Source: Piscirickettsiaceae bacterium CG07_land_8_20_14_0_80_44_28 | GTDB lineage: Bacteria > Pseudomonadota > Gammaproteobacteria > Thiomicrospirales > Thiomicrospiraceae | Assembly: GCA_002779995.1 (NCBI GenBank) | Contig: PEWX01000030.1 | Span: 21,249-85,248 of the forward strand | Direction of reading: 5' to 3' | DNA: 64,000 nucleotides | Shown: in pieces, positions 1 through 10,963 of the stretch | Numbering within the stretch: position 1 is the first letter of the stretch | Layout: each line of letters starts with the position of its first letter | Notes under the pieces: generated by a model | What the model was told of the DNA's origin: nothing | Databases searched by the model: none | The model's input: the letters and a program-made list of their open reading frames with translations, nothing else | Translations under genes and position numbers: made by a program

Positions 1-839
1 CCCGTTTCAACACCAATCTCACGTAACACAGCTAAAGAGGCATTACGCATGATTTGATATTCTTTATCCGTTAAAGTCTGTGCGGGCGCAACGGTAATGG
101 AATCCCCGGTGTGAACGCCCATCGGGTCAAGGTTTTCAATTGAACAAATAATAATGGCATTGTCGTTTTTATCTCGAACCACTTCCATTTCGTATTCTTT
201 CCAACCCAGAATCGACTCTTCTATCAACAATTCTTTAGTCGGTGACAAATCTAGTCCAAACTTACAAATTTGTTCAAATTCAGCTTTATTATAGGCAATC
301 CCGCCACCGGATCCTCCTAAGGTAAAAGATGGACGAATAATGGTTGGGAACCCCACTTTCTCTTGAATTTCCCAGGCTTCCTGCAAATTATGCGCCACAC
401 CCGATATCGGCATATCCAAGCCAATATTGGTCATAGCTTGACGAAAGCGCTCACGGTTTTCTGCTTTATCAATGGCATCGGCATTCGCGCCAATTAATTC
501 CACCCCAAACTCTTTGAGCACACCATGATTATCCAAGTCCAAAGCACAATTCAAAGCGGTTTGCCCACCCATTGTCGGCAAGATCGCATCCGGACGCTCC
601 TTAGCAATAATGTTTCGGACGGTTTTCCACTCGATGGGCTCAATGTAAGTTGCGTCTGCCATTTCGGGGTCGGTCATAATTGTCGCCGGGTTTGAGTTAA
701 CCAAAATCACTCGATACCCTTCTTCCCTCAGCGCTTTACAGGCTTGAACACCAGAATAATCAAACTCACAAGCTTGACCAATGATGATAGGACCCGCACC
801 AATAATTAGAATACTGTCTAAATCACTTCTTTTTGGCAT
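1..839 (-). CDS. carB: Carbamoyl-phosphate synthase large subunit (N-terminal part; runs off the window)
   Basis: Minus-strand translation from ATG at 839: [68 protein letters not shown]..., typical CarB N-terminus; no stop before the window edge. Confidence 0.96.
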   Translation of the reverse strand, partial: MPKRSDLDSILIIGAGPIIIGQACEFDYSGVQACKALREEGYRVILVNSNPATIMTDPEMADATYIEPIEWKTVRNIIAKERPDAILPTMGGQTALNCALDLDNHGVLKEFGVELIGANADAIDKAENRERFRQAMTNIGLDMPISGVAHNLQEAWEIQEKVGFPTIIRPSFTLGGSGGGIAYNKAEFEQICKFGLDLSPTKELLIEESILGWKEYEMEVVRDKNDNAIIICSIENLDPMGVHTGDSITVAPAQTLTDKEYQIMRNASLAVLREIGVET

Positions 840-856
840 CTTTCGTTTCCTATTCC

Positions 857-1993
857 TTAAACGTGTTTTGACTTTTTAATATTGTCGATAAATTGATCAA
901 ATAACGGCGCAACGTCATGCGGCCCCGGGCTGGCTTCAGGATGCCCCTGAAAACTAAACGCCGATTTATCTGTGCGTTCTATCCCCTGCAAAGAGCCATC
1001 AAATAACGAATGATGCGTGGCTTTTAAACAACTTGGCAAAGAATCTGAATCCACCGCAAAACCATGATTTTGTGCGGTAATCATCACTTTTTGCGTTGCC
1101 ACATCCTTTACCGGATGATTAGCGCCATGGTGACCAAACTTCATCTTGACGGTTTTTGCCCCTGAAGCCAAGGCCAACAACTGATGACCTAGACAAATTC
1201 CAAAAACAGGAATATCAGTTTCAAGAATGGTTTGAATGGCTTGAATAGCATAGTCACAAGGCTCTGGATCCCCTGGGCCATTTGATAAGAAAATGCCGTC
1301 CGGTTTCATCGCTAATACGGTTTCGGCAGGCGTTTGCGCAGGCACAACAGTCAATTTACAGCCTCGGTCGGCTAACATACGCAAAATATTGCGTTTCACA
1401 CCAAAGTCATAGGCAACCACATGGTATTTTGCCAAATCGGCTTTATCCACATGACCATGCTCCAGTGACCAAGACCCTTCTGTCCAAATATAAGATTCTA
1501 CTGTGGTCACTTCTTTGGCCAAATCCATGCCCTTTAAACCGGCAAAGCCTCTGGCTTTTGCCACTGCAGCATCTGCATCAATATTATCTCCGGCGACAAT
1601 AACGCCCGCTTGTGCCCCTTTATCCCTTAATATTCGAGTTAATTTGCGGGTATCAATATCCGAAATCGCCACCAGATTTTGTTCTTGTAAATAGTCCGGC
1701 AAAGATTTTTGCGCACGGAAGTTACTCATCATAATTGGACAATCTTTTACAATCAGCCCTTGTGCCATAATACCGGATGATTCTGCATCTTCATCATTCA
1801 CCCCGACATTGCCAATATGAGGATATGTCAAGGTCACCAATTGTCGATAATAAGATGGATCCGTTAAAATCTCTTGATAACCGGTCATTGAAGTATTAAA
1901 AACCACTTCACCAACGGTTTCCCCTTCTACACCAAGCGAGATCCCCCAAAAAAGTGACCCGTCTTCTAAAGCCAATAACGCTGTTTGTGTCAT
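857..1993 (-). CDS. carA: Carbamoyl-phosphate synthase small subunit
   Basis: [48 protein letters not shown]..., GATase motif [12 protein letters not shown]; start chosen at MTQTALL instead of the longer ORF start at 2086. Confidence 0.96.
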   Translation of the reverse strand: MTQTALLALEDGSLFWGISLGVEGETVGEVVFNTSMTGYQEILTDPSYYRQLVTLTYPHIGNVGVNDEDAESSGIMAQGLIVKDCPIMMSNFRAQKSLPDYLQEQNLVAISDIDTRKLTRILRDKGAQAGVIVAGDNIDADAAVAKARGFAGLKGMDLAKEVTTVESYIWTEGSWSLEHGHVDKADLAKYHVVAYDFGVKRNILRMLADRGCKLTVVPAQTPAETVLAMKPDGIFLSNGPGDPEPCDYAIQAIQTILETDIPVFGICLGHQLLALASGAKTVKMKFGHHGANHPVKDVATQKVMITAQNHGFAVDSDSLPSCLKATHHSLFDGSLQGIERTDKSAFSFQGHPEASPGPHDVAPLFDQFIDNIKKSKHV

Positions 1994-2049
1994 GTAATCT
2001 ATCCGCCCACCAGATGTGCTAAAACTTTTGAAAATTTTGGATGCCATAT

Positions 2050-2092
2050 ATAAAAAAACGGAGCCAACTCCCCAATAGGAATTCACTCCGTT
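2050..2092 (-). terminator. Rho-independent terminator/attenuator in the carA 5' leader
   Basis: Minus strand: AAACGGAGTGAATTCCTATTGGGGAGTTGGCTCCGTTTTTTTATA; 8-bp outer stem plus T7 tract. Confidence 0.7.
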
Positions 2093-2312
2093 TAATAGAA
2101 ATTAGCGATTTATCACCGTCATTTCTGAACCCGACCCCAATAAGTAAAGTCATAAATTTAATATTACGCGGATTCTACTTGATAAGGCTCAATTTGTCCA
2201 GTTTTCTACAGCCACTAACCCGCGTAAAGTTTTCACTTTATTTACCCTTGTTTTTGACTACAATACCTCACACTATATCACCCTAATTTCAAATAATTAC
2301 AAAGGAGGTCAT

Positions 2313-2537
2313 ATGCTTCCACAACGATATTTAAGATTTGTCACTGCCTTGATTATGTCAATTGTCATGGTTTTTATTATGACAGGTGTCATCACCGCCG
2401 TGAACACCGGCATCGAGAAGGGTTTTATTGAACGCTGGTGGCATGCGATGATCGTTGCTTGGCCAATCGCTTTTTTGATTATTTTAATGATCAGTAAGCA
2501 AGTTCAACAAACGGCTCATAAAATCTGCTGTAAATAG
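2313..2537 (+). CDS. Small two-TM membrane protein, DUF2798-like
   Basis: 74 aa with two hydrophobic segments; RBS-like aaaggagg before the ATG; family recognised from memory. Confidence 0.7.
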   Translation: MLPQRYLRFVTALIMSIVMVFIMTGVITAVNTGIEKGFIERWWHAMIVAWPIAFLIILMISKQVQQTAHKICCK

Positions 2538-2547
2538 CTCAAAATGG

Positions 2548-2557
2548 CCAGGCCTGG
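2548..2557 (+). repeat. CCAGGCCTGG copy 1 (intergenic)
   Basis: aaaatggCCAGGCCTGGtgattttta. Confidence 0.97.
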
Positions 2558-2662
2558 TGATTTTTATCAGCACTATGAGCTCAGTTGACAAATCAATAAA
2601 TTTTGACTTTCAGCAAAAGAAATGTATTATCTGTGATACATGTATTACATAAAGGATACGCC

Positions 2663-2872
2663 ATGTTAACCGTGCGACTAGACCGTGAAATGGAAGATTT
2701 TTTAAAAGCCCTTTCGGAAGAAACCCATCGCCCTAAAAGTTTTTTTGTTAAACAAGCCTTAAAAAACTATCAAGAAGATATGCAAGACTGGCTTGAAGCA
2801 CAAAAACGTGCCAATGCGCCTGATCGCAATTTAATCAGTTTGCAAGAATTGGAAAATGCGCTTGGACACTAA
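2663..2872 (+). CDS. RelB/ribbon-helix-helix-type antitoxin
   Basis: MLTVRLDREMEDFLKALSEETHRPKSFFVKQALKNYQED..., RHH-like N-terminus; overlaps the downstream RelE-like ORF by 17 bp. Confidence 0.8.
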   Translation: MLTVRLDREMEDFLKALSEETHRPKSFFVKQALKNYQEDMQDWLEAQKRANAPDRNLISLQELENALGH

Positions 2873-3140
2873 TCCAGTTTATCAGTTGGTTTTTGATGAC
2901 AAGGTCATTAAAGACCTCAAAAAAATTGATAAGTCTTGGCAACGCAAAATTCTCAACGCCATTCAAACCAAACTAACAACCAACCCTTATGCTGGCAAAA
3001 AACTTGTCGGCGACCTATCCCCTTTCTACAGACTACGCGTTGGCGACTATCGGGTGATTTATGAAGTGGTCGAACAAACTATCGTCATCAATATCATACG
3101 GATGCGTCATCGTAAAGACGTCTATTTAAAAGAGTCATAG
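2856..3140 (+). CDS. RelE/ParE-family toxin
   Basis: YQLVFDDKVIKDLKKIDKSWQRKILNAIQTKL...LVGDLSPFYRLRVGDYRVIYEV...RHRKDVY, typical RelE fold signature. Confidence 0.88.
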   Translation: MRLDTNPVYQLVFDDKVIKDLKKIDKSWQRKILNAIQTKLTTNPYAGKKLVGDLSPFYRLRVGDYRVIYEVVEQTIVINIIRMRHRKDVYLKES

Positions 3141-3155
3141 CGGAAATTTAAGCGC

Positions 3156-3165
3156 CCAGGCCTGG
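3156..3165 (+). repeat. CCAGGCCTGG copy 2 (between convergent relE and arfB)
   Basis: agcgcCCAGGCCTGGtgattttaaa. Confidence 0.97.
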
Positions 3166-3180
3166 TGATTTTAAAGGGGT

Positions 3181-3600
3181 TCAATCGTCTCGAATCGCTT
3201 TTTGCCGCAAAGACTTTATTTTACCTCGTTGCTTCTTTTCAGCTAGGCGGCGACGTTTCGCCCCTTTTGTGGGTTGTGTGGCAATGCGTTTTTTTGGAAC
3301 TTTTGCCACCGATTGAATCAAATGTTGCAATCGCTTTAACGCATCCTCTCGATTCGCTTCTTGCGTCCGAAATCGTTGCGCTTTAATAACAATTTCGCCT
3401 TGTTTATTAATCCGTGCATCTTTCAATGCCAACAATCGTTGTTTATAAAAATCAGGTAAACTCGATGCCAAAACATCAAACCGTAAATGAATTGCCGTCG
3501 CCAGCTTATTCACATTTTGGCCGCCCGCACCCTGAGACCGAATGGCGGTCAATTCAATTTCGCTATCGGCTAATACAACCTGATTCGAGATTACCAACAT
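3181..3600 (-). CDS. arfB: Alternative ribosome-rescue factor / peptidyl-tRNA hydrolase (ArfB/YaeJ)
   Basis: Contains AIRSQGAGGQNVNK (GGQ motif) and a basic C-terminal tail. Confidence 0.92.
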   Translation of the reverse strand: MLVISNQVVLADSEIELTAIRSQGAGGQNVNKLATAIHLRFDVLASSLPDFYKQRLLALKDARINKQGEIVIKAQRFRTQEANREDALKRLQHLIQSVAKVPKKRIATQPTKGAKRRRLAEKKQRGKIKSLRQKAIRDD

Positions 3601-3609
3601 AATGATTGG

Positions 3610-3774
3610 CTAACCGACTGATTGATTTTCTAAAATCACAGCCACTGCTTCCCTATCCGCTTTAGCGATATAAGGCACTTTTTTCTTTGGGCTTTTTTTT
3701 GCCTTAGCATTTTTCAAACGCTTAGCGATTTTTAATGAAATTTTCTTTTTTCGGTTCAAAACAATCTGCTCCAT
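3610..3774 (-). CDS. Small basic protein, DUF2986-like (absent from the supplied ORF track)
   Basis: Hand translation: MEQIVLNRKKKISLKIAKRLKNAKAKKSPKKKVPYIAKADREAVAVILENQSVG*; the NRKKKI...KxxxKxSPKxKxxYIxKAxR pattern resembles DUF2986. Confidence 0.7.
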   Translation of the reverse strand: MEQIVLNRKKKISLKIAKRLKNAKAKKSPKKKVPYIAKADREAVAVILENQSVG

Positions 3775-3849
3775 TAAAACGGCAAAAACTTATAAAAAAA
3801 GCGACTCTAACTGGCCGCTTTTATCATTCAATTGAAATGAGCAGACAGC

Positions 3850-4665
<816 letters not shown>

Positions 4666-4681
4666 CTATCTTTTCAGAGGG

Positions 4682-5833
4682 TTAATTCCATGGTTCATCT
4701 TTTTTATCAGATTCTTCTCCGGTAAAGAACGCCTTCACTGAATCAAAAAAACTGTGCGTTTTGGGGCTATGTTGTTTATGGTGTTTGCCCTGCAAACTTT
4801 CATCAAACGCTTTGAGCAATTCTTTTTGCTCAGGGTTTAATTTAACAGGCGTCTCCAAATGTACTTGTACAATCATATCGCCCACTTGAGAAGATCGAAC
4901 CGACTTGACACCTTTGCCGGACAACTTAAATCTTTGACCCGATTGCGTTCCCGCCGGAATTTTTAAATTCGCACGTCCATTAAGGGTTGGCACATCAATT
5001 GTGCCACCAAGCGTTGCCGTGGCAAAAGACAATGGCATCTCACAAAAAAGAGTATTCCCATCGCGTTTAAAGATGGCGTGTTCCTTAACACGAATACGGA
5101 CATAAAGATCACCATGCGGCGCGCCGGGTTCGCCGGCTTCACCTTCTCCTTGTAAGCGGATTCGGTCGCCGGTATCGACTCCGGCCGGAATCTTCACTGT
5201 CAGTGTTTTATGGCTATGCTGGTAACCCTCACCACGACAAATTTTACAGGGGGTTTTAATCACCTTGCCGGTACCATGACAGTTTGGACAGGTGCGAGCC
5301 ACCGCAAAGAACCCTTGCTGAACCCTAACCTGACCCGACCCCTGACAGGTTGGGCAGGTATGTACATCTGTACCGGGTTCTGCACCATGACCATCACAAT
5401 GTTCACAGACTTCTTTGGTGGGAATACGAATATCAACACGGGTGCCGGCAACGGCATCTTCTAACGAAATATCCAGTTCATATTGCATGTCATTACCCGG
5501 TTGCGGGCCGCGTCGTCCACCGCCAAAACCGCCACCAAAGATGTCGCCAAAAATATCACTAAAGTCAGCAAATCCGCCGCCACCAAAGCCCCCGTGGCCA
5601 CCACTGCCATCAACGCCAGCATGACCAAATTGGTCATAAGCTTGTCGTTTTTGAGAATCCGACAAGATTTCATAAGCTTCAGAGGCTTCTTTAAACTTTT
5701 CTTCAGCCTCTTTATTATCAGGATTTCGATCCGGGTGATAGCGCATCGCCAGTTTACGATAGGCTTTCTTAATTTCACCCTCGGAAGCCGTTTTCGACAC
5801 TTCTAAAATTTCGTAATAATCTCTTTTAGTCAT
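4682..5833 (-). CDS. dnaJ: Chaperone DnaJ
   Basis: [40 protein letters not shown] region and four CxxCxGxG zinc motifs. Confidence 0.98.
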   Translation of the reverse strand: MTKRDYYEILEVSKTASEGEIKKAYRKLAMRYHPDRNPDNKEAEEKFKEASEAYEILSDSQKRQAYDQFGHAGVDGSGGHGGFGGGGFADFSDIFGDIFGGGFGGGRRGPQPGNDMQYELDISLEDAVAGTRVDIRIPTKEVCEHCDGHGAEPGTDVHTCPTCQGSGQVRVQQGFFAVARTCPNCHGTGKVIKTPCKICRGEGYQHSHKTLTVKIPAGVDTGDRIRLQGEGEAGEPGAPHGDLYVRIRVKEHAIFKRDGNTLFCEMPLSFATATLGGTIDVPTLNGRANLKIPAGTQSGQRFKLSGKGVKSVRSSQVGDMIVQVHLETPVKLNPEQKELLKAFDESLQGKHHKQHSPKTHSFFDSVKAFFTGEESDKKDEPWN

Positions 5834-5857
5834 AGTCACTTAAGTCTTTTTTTAAAA

Positions 5858-5931
5858 TTAGTATTCAAAAAAGCGCCTTTTTTGCCAGGCCTGGTTGTTT
5901 TTGAACAAACAAAAGCCCTTTTGAATACTAA
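5858..5931. repeat. Imperfect long hairpin (13-bp perfect inverted arms) in the dnaK-dnaJ spacer enclosing a CCAGGCCTGG copy
   Basis: ttagtattcaaaa (5858-5870) and ttttgaatactaa (5919-5931) are perfect inverted repeats. Confidence 0.8.
5885..5894 (+). repeat. CCAGGCCTGG copy 3 (dnaK-dnaJ spacer)
   Basis: ttttttgCCAGGCCTGGttgtttttga. Confidence 0.97.
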
Positions 5932-6065
5932 CTGATGAATTTCCTATTTGATTGTATTTCGATTGAACCCATAAAAGAAACGGGCAACCCTAAGAATTGC
6001 CCGAATTATACCGATATTAACTGTCTATCTTCGCTTATTTCACAGCAAATGCTGCTCAATAAACG

Positions 6066-7991
6066 TTATTTTTTATCATCATCTTTGACTTCTTCAAACT
6101 CAGCATCAACGATATCATCGTCAGTTGCTTGGCTAGACCCTTGTTGCTCAGCTGCGCCTGCATCGGCACCGGGTTGTTGAGCATAGGCTTTCTCCGCCAA
6201 CTTCTGGCTAGCTGTTGCCAAAGCTTGTGATTTTTCATCAATCGCTTCTTTGCTGTCTCCTTTAATGGCTTCTTCTAAATCAGCAATTGCTTTTTCAATC
6301 GCTTCTTTTTCCGCAGCATCAACCCCATCGCCTTGCTCAGTCAGCATTTTTTGCGTTCCATGAATCATCGCATCTGCTTGGTTACGGGCTTCAACCAACT
6401 CTTTGAGTTTGGCATCTTCCGCAGCATGCGCTTCTGCATCCTTCACCATTGATTCAATTTCTTCTTCTGTCAAACCAGAAGAGGCTTTGATGGTAATGTG
6501 TTGCTCTTTATTAGTGGCTTTGTCTTTAGCTGAAACATTCAAAATACCATTGGCATCAATATCGAAGGTAACTTCAATCTGTGGTGTGCCTCTTGGTGCA
6601 GGTGGAATTTCGTCCAGATTGAACTGCCCCAGTGACTTGTTACCGGAAGAGATTTCACGCTCACCTTGTAACACATGGATGGTCACTGCCGACTGATTAT
6701 CTTCAGCGGTAGAGAATGTCTGAGATTTACGGGTTGGGATGGTGGTATTTTTTTCGATCAACTTCGTCATCACGCCGCCCATGGTTTCAATCCCAAGCGA
6801 TAAAGGCGTTACATCTAATAATAAGACATCGTTGACATCACCGGAAAGCACACCCCCTTGAATCGCTGCACCCATCGCAACGGCTTCGTCCGGGTTGACA
6901 TCTTTACGCGGTTCTTTACCAAAGAATGCCTTAACAGCTGCCTGCACCATGGGGACACGGGTTGACCCACCCACCAAAATAACATCGTCAATTTCAGCAG
7001 CGGAAAGCCCGGCATCTTTTAAAGCGGTTTTACAAGGTTCAATTGAACGCTGCACCAACCCTTCAATTAAAGATTCGAATTTTGCACGGGTGATTTTCAT
7101 ATTTAAATGTTTTGGTCCGGTGGCATCTGCTGTGACATAAGGCAAGTTAATATCCGTCTGCTCACGAGAAGACAACTCCACTTTGGCTTTTTCAGCCGCT
7201 TCACGAACCCGTTGTAACGCCAACTTATCCAGTTTTAGATCAACGTTTTGGTCTTTCTTAAATTCAGTTGCGATATAGTCAACAATCACATTATCAAAGT
7301 CTTCCCCACCCAGGAAAGTATCGCCGTTGGTAGATAACACTTCAACTTGCTTTTCGCCATCCATATCGGCCACTTCGATAATGGAAATATCAAAGGTTCC
7401 ACCCCCCAAGTCATAAACAGCAATTTTGCTATCAGCTTTAACCTTATCCATACCATAAGCTAAGGCTGCGGCAGTGGGTTCGTTGATAATCCGTTTAACC
7501 TCTAACCCGGCGATTTTACCGGCATCCTTGGTAGCTTGACGCTGAGAGTCATTGAAATAAGCCGGCACCGTAATCACCGCTTCAGTGACTTCATGACCTA
7601 AATAGTCTTCTGCGGTTTTCTTCATTTTCATGAGCGTGCGAGCGGACACTTCTTGAGGAGAGAGTTTTTTATCCCCTACCTGTACCCAAGCATCACCATT
7701 ATCCGCAGCGATAATTTTATAAGAAACCATATCTTTATCTTTGGCAACCACCGGATCATCCGCGCGACGGCCAATCAAACGTTTAATGGCAAACAAAGTA
7801 TTTTCCGGGTTTGTCACTGCTTGACGTTTAGCAGAGTCCCCAACCAACACTTCACCGCCATCCACATAAGCGACAATAGAAGGGGTTGTTCTAACCCCTT
7901 CAGCATTTGGAATTACTTTTGTTTCCTTGCCTTCCATTACCGCCACACAAGAGTTGGTGGTTCCTAAGTCAATCCCGATAATTTTTCCCAT
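6066..7991 (-). CDS. dnaK: Chaperone DnaK (Hsp70)
   Basis: [21 protein letters not shown]..., full-length 641 aa ending ...[13 protein letters not shown]. Confidence 0.99.
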   Translation of the reverse strand: MGKIIGIDLGTTNSCVAVMEGKETKVIPNAEGVRTTPSIVAYVDGGEVLVGDSAKRQAVTNPENTLFAIKRLIGRRADDPVVAKDKDMVSYKIIAADNGDAWVQVGDKKLSPQEVSARTLMKMKKTAEDYLGHEVTEAVITVPAYFNDSQRQATKDAGKIAGLEVKRIINEPTAAALAYGMDKVKADSKIAVYDLGGGTFDISIIEVADMDGEKQVEVLSTNGDTFLGGEDFDNVIVDYIATEFKKDQNVDLKLDKLALQRVREAAEKAKVELSSREQTDINLPYVTADATGPKHLNMKITRAKFESLIEGLVQRSIEPCKTALKDAGLSAAEIDDVILVGGSTRVPMVQAAVKAFFGKEPRKDVNPDEAVAMGAAIQGGVLSGDVNDVLLLDVTPLSLGIETMGGVMTKLIEKNTTIPTRKSQTFSTAEDNQSAVTIHVLQGEREISSGNKSLGQFNLDEIPPAPRGTPQIEVTFDIDANGILNVSAKDKATNKEQHITIKASSGLTEEEIESMVKDAEAHAAEDAKLKELVEARNQADAMIHGTQKMLTEQGDGVDAAEKEAIEKAIADLEEAIKGDSKEAIDEKSQALATASQKLAEKAYAQQPGADAGAAEQQGSSQATDDDIVDAEFEEVKDDDKK

Positions 7992-8119
7992 TGTTACTCT
8001 CCAAATATCTGTGCCGATTACAAACTGTAACCCGCGATTTTTAAACTAAATTTTCTCGTTGCCTTTTATATAAGGCAGCCTTACTCAGATTCAAGCCCTA
8101 ACAGCCATTTTTTTGAAAA

Positions 8120-8701
8120 CTATTGCGCAACAATAACTCTTGCCGGACGAACCAAGCGCTCATTTAATAGATAGCCTTTTTGGAAAACCTCCATCACCAT
8201 TTGCGATTCATGGTCTGGCGACGGCACCATTGTCATGGCTTCATGCAATTGTGGATCAAATTTTTCACCTTCTGGATTGACTCTTTCCACATTAAATTTT
8301 TGCATCACATCCAAAAACAGCTTAAAGGTCATGTCAAGACCTTCTCGGATACTTTCGGCAGACGCATCTTCTTTTGCCGCAGCATCTAAGCCCATTTCCA
8401 TTGAATCTAAAACGGGCAACAACTCATTCACAAATTTTTCCAAAGCAAACTTATGAGCGTTCTCCACATCCATACGAGTCCGACGCTTTAGATTTTCCAT
8501 ATCGGCTAAGGTTCGCAATGCCAATTCTTTTTGCGACGCTGCTTCTTGTTCGGCTTCTGCCAACATCGCTTCTAAATCATGTTCAACCGTATCTTCTGCT
8601 TGTTGCGTTTCATCTGAAATACCGTCTTGATGGGCATCATCTTGCATATCTTTTGAATTTTTGGGGTTAGAATCTTGTTGTTCTGTCTTGCTTTTAGACA
8701 T
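8120..8701 (-). CDS. grpE: Nucleotide exchange factor GrpE
   Basis: ALRTLADMENLKRRTRMDVENAHKFALEKFVNELLPVLDSMEMGL...GYLLNERLVRPARVIVAQ. Confidence 0.97.
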   Translation of the reverse strand: MSKSKTEQQDSNPKNSKDMQDDAHQDGISDETQQAEDTVEHDLEAMLAEAEQEAASQKELALRTLADMENLKRRTRMDVENAHKFALEKFVNELLPVLDSMEMGLDAAAKEDASAESIREGLDMTFKLFLDVMQKFNVERVNPEGEKFDPQLHEAMTMVPSPDHESQMVMEVFQKGYLLNERLVRPARVIVAQ

Positions 8702-8795
8702 TTTGGGTTCTCCAGAATTGATAATTTGAAATCAGAGGATATATAAGGACACTTTTTTAGCTTTCAAGCAATCCGTCGTTTTTTTAAAAAAATGG

Positions 8796-8805
8796 CCAGG
8801 CCTGG
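8796..8805 (+). repeat. CCAGGCCTGG copy 4 (hrcA-grpE spacer)
   Basis: aaatggCCAGGCCTGGccgttttatg. Confidence 0.97.
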
Positions 8806-8817
8806 CCGTTTTATGGA

Positions 8818-9846
8818 CTATTTATTCAGCAAAGAACTGAGAATGCGAGCAGTCATATCCACTCTGGGGACAATTTTGTCGTAAGCCATTCGACTGGGTC
8901 CCACCACACCAAGCACACCAATGACTTGCCCTTCCCGCTCATAGGGCGAGGCGATGACACTGCAATTTTGATAACTTTCATGACCACATTCCTGTCCAAT
9001 AAAAATTTGAACCCCCTTGGCTTGCATACTTTTATTTAACAATGCCAGTAAATCCGAATGTTCTTCAAAGGAATGAAATAACGCTTTTAATTTTTGCGCA
9101 TCGGCCAATTCATCATAGTTAAGCAGATTGCTTTTTCCGGAAATAAAATAAGGCTTATCATTTTTTAAACTTTGATCAATGACTTCATCCGTTGCCGTGA
9201 CAACCGATAACATCAGCTGATCAACCGACTGCCGCAAACGATTTAAACGACTGACCAACATCTGCTTAACGTCAGACAAATGATGCCCTACAAAATGTTG
9301 GTTGAAATAATTGGCCGCCTGCAACAGATGTTGATCCGATACCGGTTCATCAAATTCAATCACGCGATTCTGCACATCCTTGTCATTTAAAACCAACACC
9401 ACCAAAGCGCGGCGCTCGCCCAGTTTTACAAAGTCAATATGGCGCAATACCTCTTGTTGCTGATTCGGCAACATCACCAAACTGGCCATGCCGGTTAAGC
9501 CCGACAAGATATGGGATGCAGACCCTAATAATTCTTGCTGTGAATGGGCTTGAATAAACCCCTGTTTAATTTGCCGGGTTAAGGATTGCTGCAAGGGTTG
9601 CACGGTTAAAATCGTATCGACAAAAAAACGAATCCCCGATTGGGTCGGGACTCGGCCTGCGGAAGTGTGCGGCGAGTGAATCAAGCCGAGTTTTTCTAAG
9701 TCCGCCATTACATTGCGTACGGTTGCCGAACTCACCCCCACATCGGGCAATTTAGCCAATGCGGATGAGCCGACAGGTTTCCCCTCATTTAGGTATAATG
9801 CCATCAAATGTTTAAACAATAATTGGGATCTTTCGTTTAGCGTCAT
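8818..9846 (-). CDS. hrcA: Heat-inducible transcription repressor HrcA
   Basis: MTLNERSQLLFKHLMALYLNEGKPVGSSALAKLPDVGVSSATVRNVMADLEKLGLIHSPHTSAGRVPTQSGIRFFVD. Confidence 0.97.
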   Translation of the reverse strand: MTLNERSQLLFKHLMALYLNEGKPVGSSALAKLPDVGVSSATVRNVMADLEKLGLIHSPHTSAGRVPTQSGIRFFVDTILTVQPLQQSLTRQIKQGFIQAHSQQELLGSASHILSGLTGMASLVMLPNQQQEVLRHIDFVKLGERRALVVLVLNDKDVQNRVIEFDEPVSDQHLLQAANYFNQHFVGHHLSDVKQMLVSRLNRLRQSVDQLMLSVVTATDEVIDQSLKNDKPYFISGKSNLLNYDELADAQKLKALFHSFEEHSDLLALLNKSMQAKGVQIFIGQECGHESYQNCSVIASPYEREGQVIGVLGVVGPSRMAYDKIVPRVDMTARILSSLLNK

Positions 9847-9920
9847 AAAATTGGTTTCAAGGGTTGCGTTAGATGTTCGCTGACATCATTTAGCTTAAAT
9901 GGCTCGAACGTTATGATGTT

Positions 9921-9946
9921 ATATAGTCGCAAAAGCTTTTTTCAAG
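9921..9946 (-). promoter_or_regulatory. Candidate sigma32-type promoter for hrcA-grpE-dnaK-dnaJ
   Basis: Minus strand: CTTGAAA - 13 nt - CTATAT upstream of hrcA; resembles the sigma32 -35 box, with only partial -10 similarity. Confidence 0.45.
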
Positions 9947-10007
9947 ACCTAAGTTAAAAATCGTTTGACCGCACGCCCTCCCTTTTTCAGCAGTAAGGAT
10001 AAAACGT

Positions 10008-10883
10008 ATGTTCGAGAAAATCGGCATTTTTGGAAAGTACAATGGCATCCAGTCTTGGGAATTGATTGATAAGTTAATTCTCTATTTTCAAAAGAAGCAC
10101 AAAACGGTGATTTTAGACCAACGTTCTTGTTGTGACTTTCCCATTGAACGCTATGGCATTGAGCGTTTAGAGCGCCAACTGCTATTACCTCAGATCGACC
10201 TTGCCATCGTGGTCGGCGGCGACGGCACTTTTTTAGATGTGGCCAGAACCGTTGTCGATTTCAAAATTCCGCTGCTGGGCATCAACCTGGGACGGCTTGG
10301 ATTTTTAACCGACGTTTCACCCGACACCATGGTCATCACCCTGGATGAAGTGTTGGATGGTGATTATCAATGTGAAGAAAGAATGCTGTTGAATGTAAAA
10401 GTTCAACTAGAAGGCAAAACCCTGTTTAATGAAGTCGCCTTTAATGATGTGGTGTTGCACAAAAACGATTCGCCGCGCATGATTGAATTTGAAACCTTTA
10501 TCGACAAACGGTTTTTAAACAGCCAACGCTCTGACGGGCTGATTATTGCCACCCCGACCGGCTCCACTGCCTATTCACTCTCTGCCGGCGGCCCCATCGT
10601 TGATCCGGAGCTGAATGCCATGACCTTAGTTTCCATTAACCCCCATACCATGAGCACGCGTCCGGTGGTGGTCTCAGGCGATAGTGAAATTTTGATTCGC
10701 CCCCACGACAATTGTAGTGGCACCGCTTCCATTATTTGTGATGGTCAACTGTCCTTCCAAATTGAAGCCAATCATGAAACCACCATTACCCGTCATGCCA
10801 ATTTTATTAAAATGATTCACCCCAAAAATCATGACCACTTCAAACTGTTGCGTGCCAAATTAAAATGGGGTAAAAAGCTTTAA
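10008..10883 (+). CDS. nadK: NAD kinase
   Basis: DLAIVVGGDGTFLDVARTV... GLIIATPTGSTAYSLSAGGPIV. Confidence 0.97.
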   Translation: MFEKIGIFGKYNGIQSWELIDKLILYFQKKHKTVILDQRSCCDFPIERYGIERLERQLLLPQIDLAIVVGGDGTFLDVARTVVDFKIPLLGINLGRLGFLTDVSPDTMVITLDEVLDGDYQCEERMLLNVKVQLEGKTLFNEVAFNDVVLHKNDSPRMIEFETFIDKRFLNSQRSDGLIIATPTGSTAYSLSAGGPIVDPELNAMTLVSINPHTMSTRPVVVSGDSEILIRPHDNCSGTASIICDGQLSFQIEANHETTITRHANFIKMIHPKNHDHFKLLRAKLKWGKKL

Positions 10884-10922
10884 ACCAAGACAGATTTACA
10901 TACAATAAGACTCTAAAAATCA

Positions 10923-10932
10923 CCAGGCCTGG
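10923..10932 (-). repeat. CCAGGCCTGG copy 5 (nadK-recN spacer)
   Basis: minus: ttttggCCAGGCCTGGtgatttttag. Confidence 0.97.
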
Positions 10933-10963
10933 CCAAAATTCATTGAGATTAATTGAGAAAACC

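Noticed and set aside
1282-1694. Plus-strand ORFs opposite carA
   Set aside because: Antisense to a well-conserved gene, no RBS or family similarity.
5210-5778. Several overlapping 60-105 aa ORFs on both strands within dnaJ
   Set aside because: They are alternative frames of the conserved GC-rich dnaJ Gly/Cys region.
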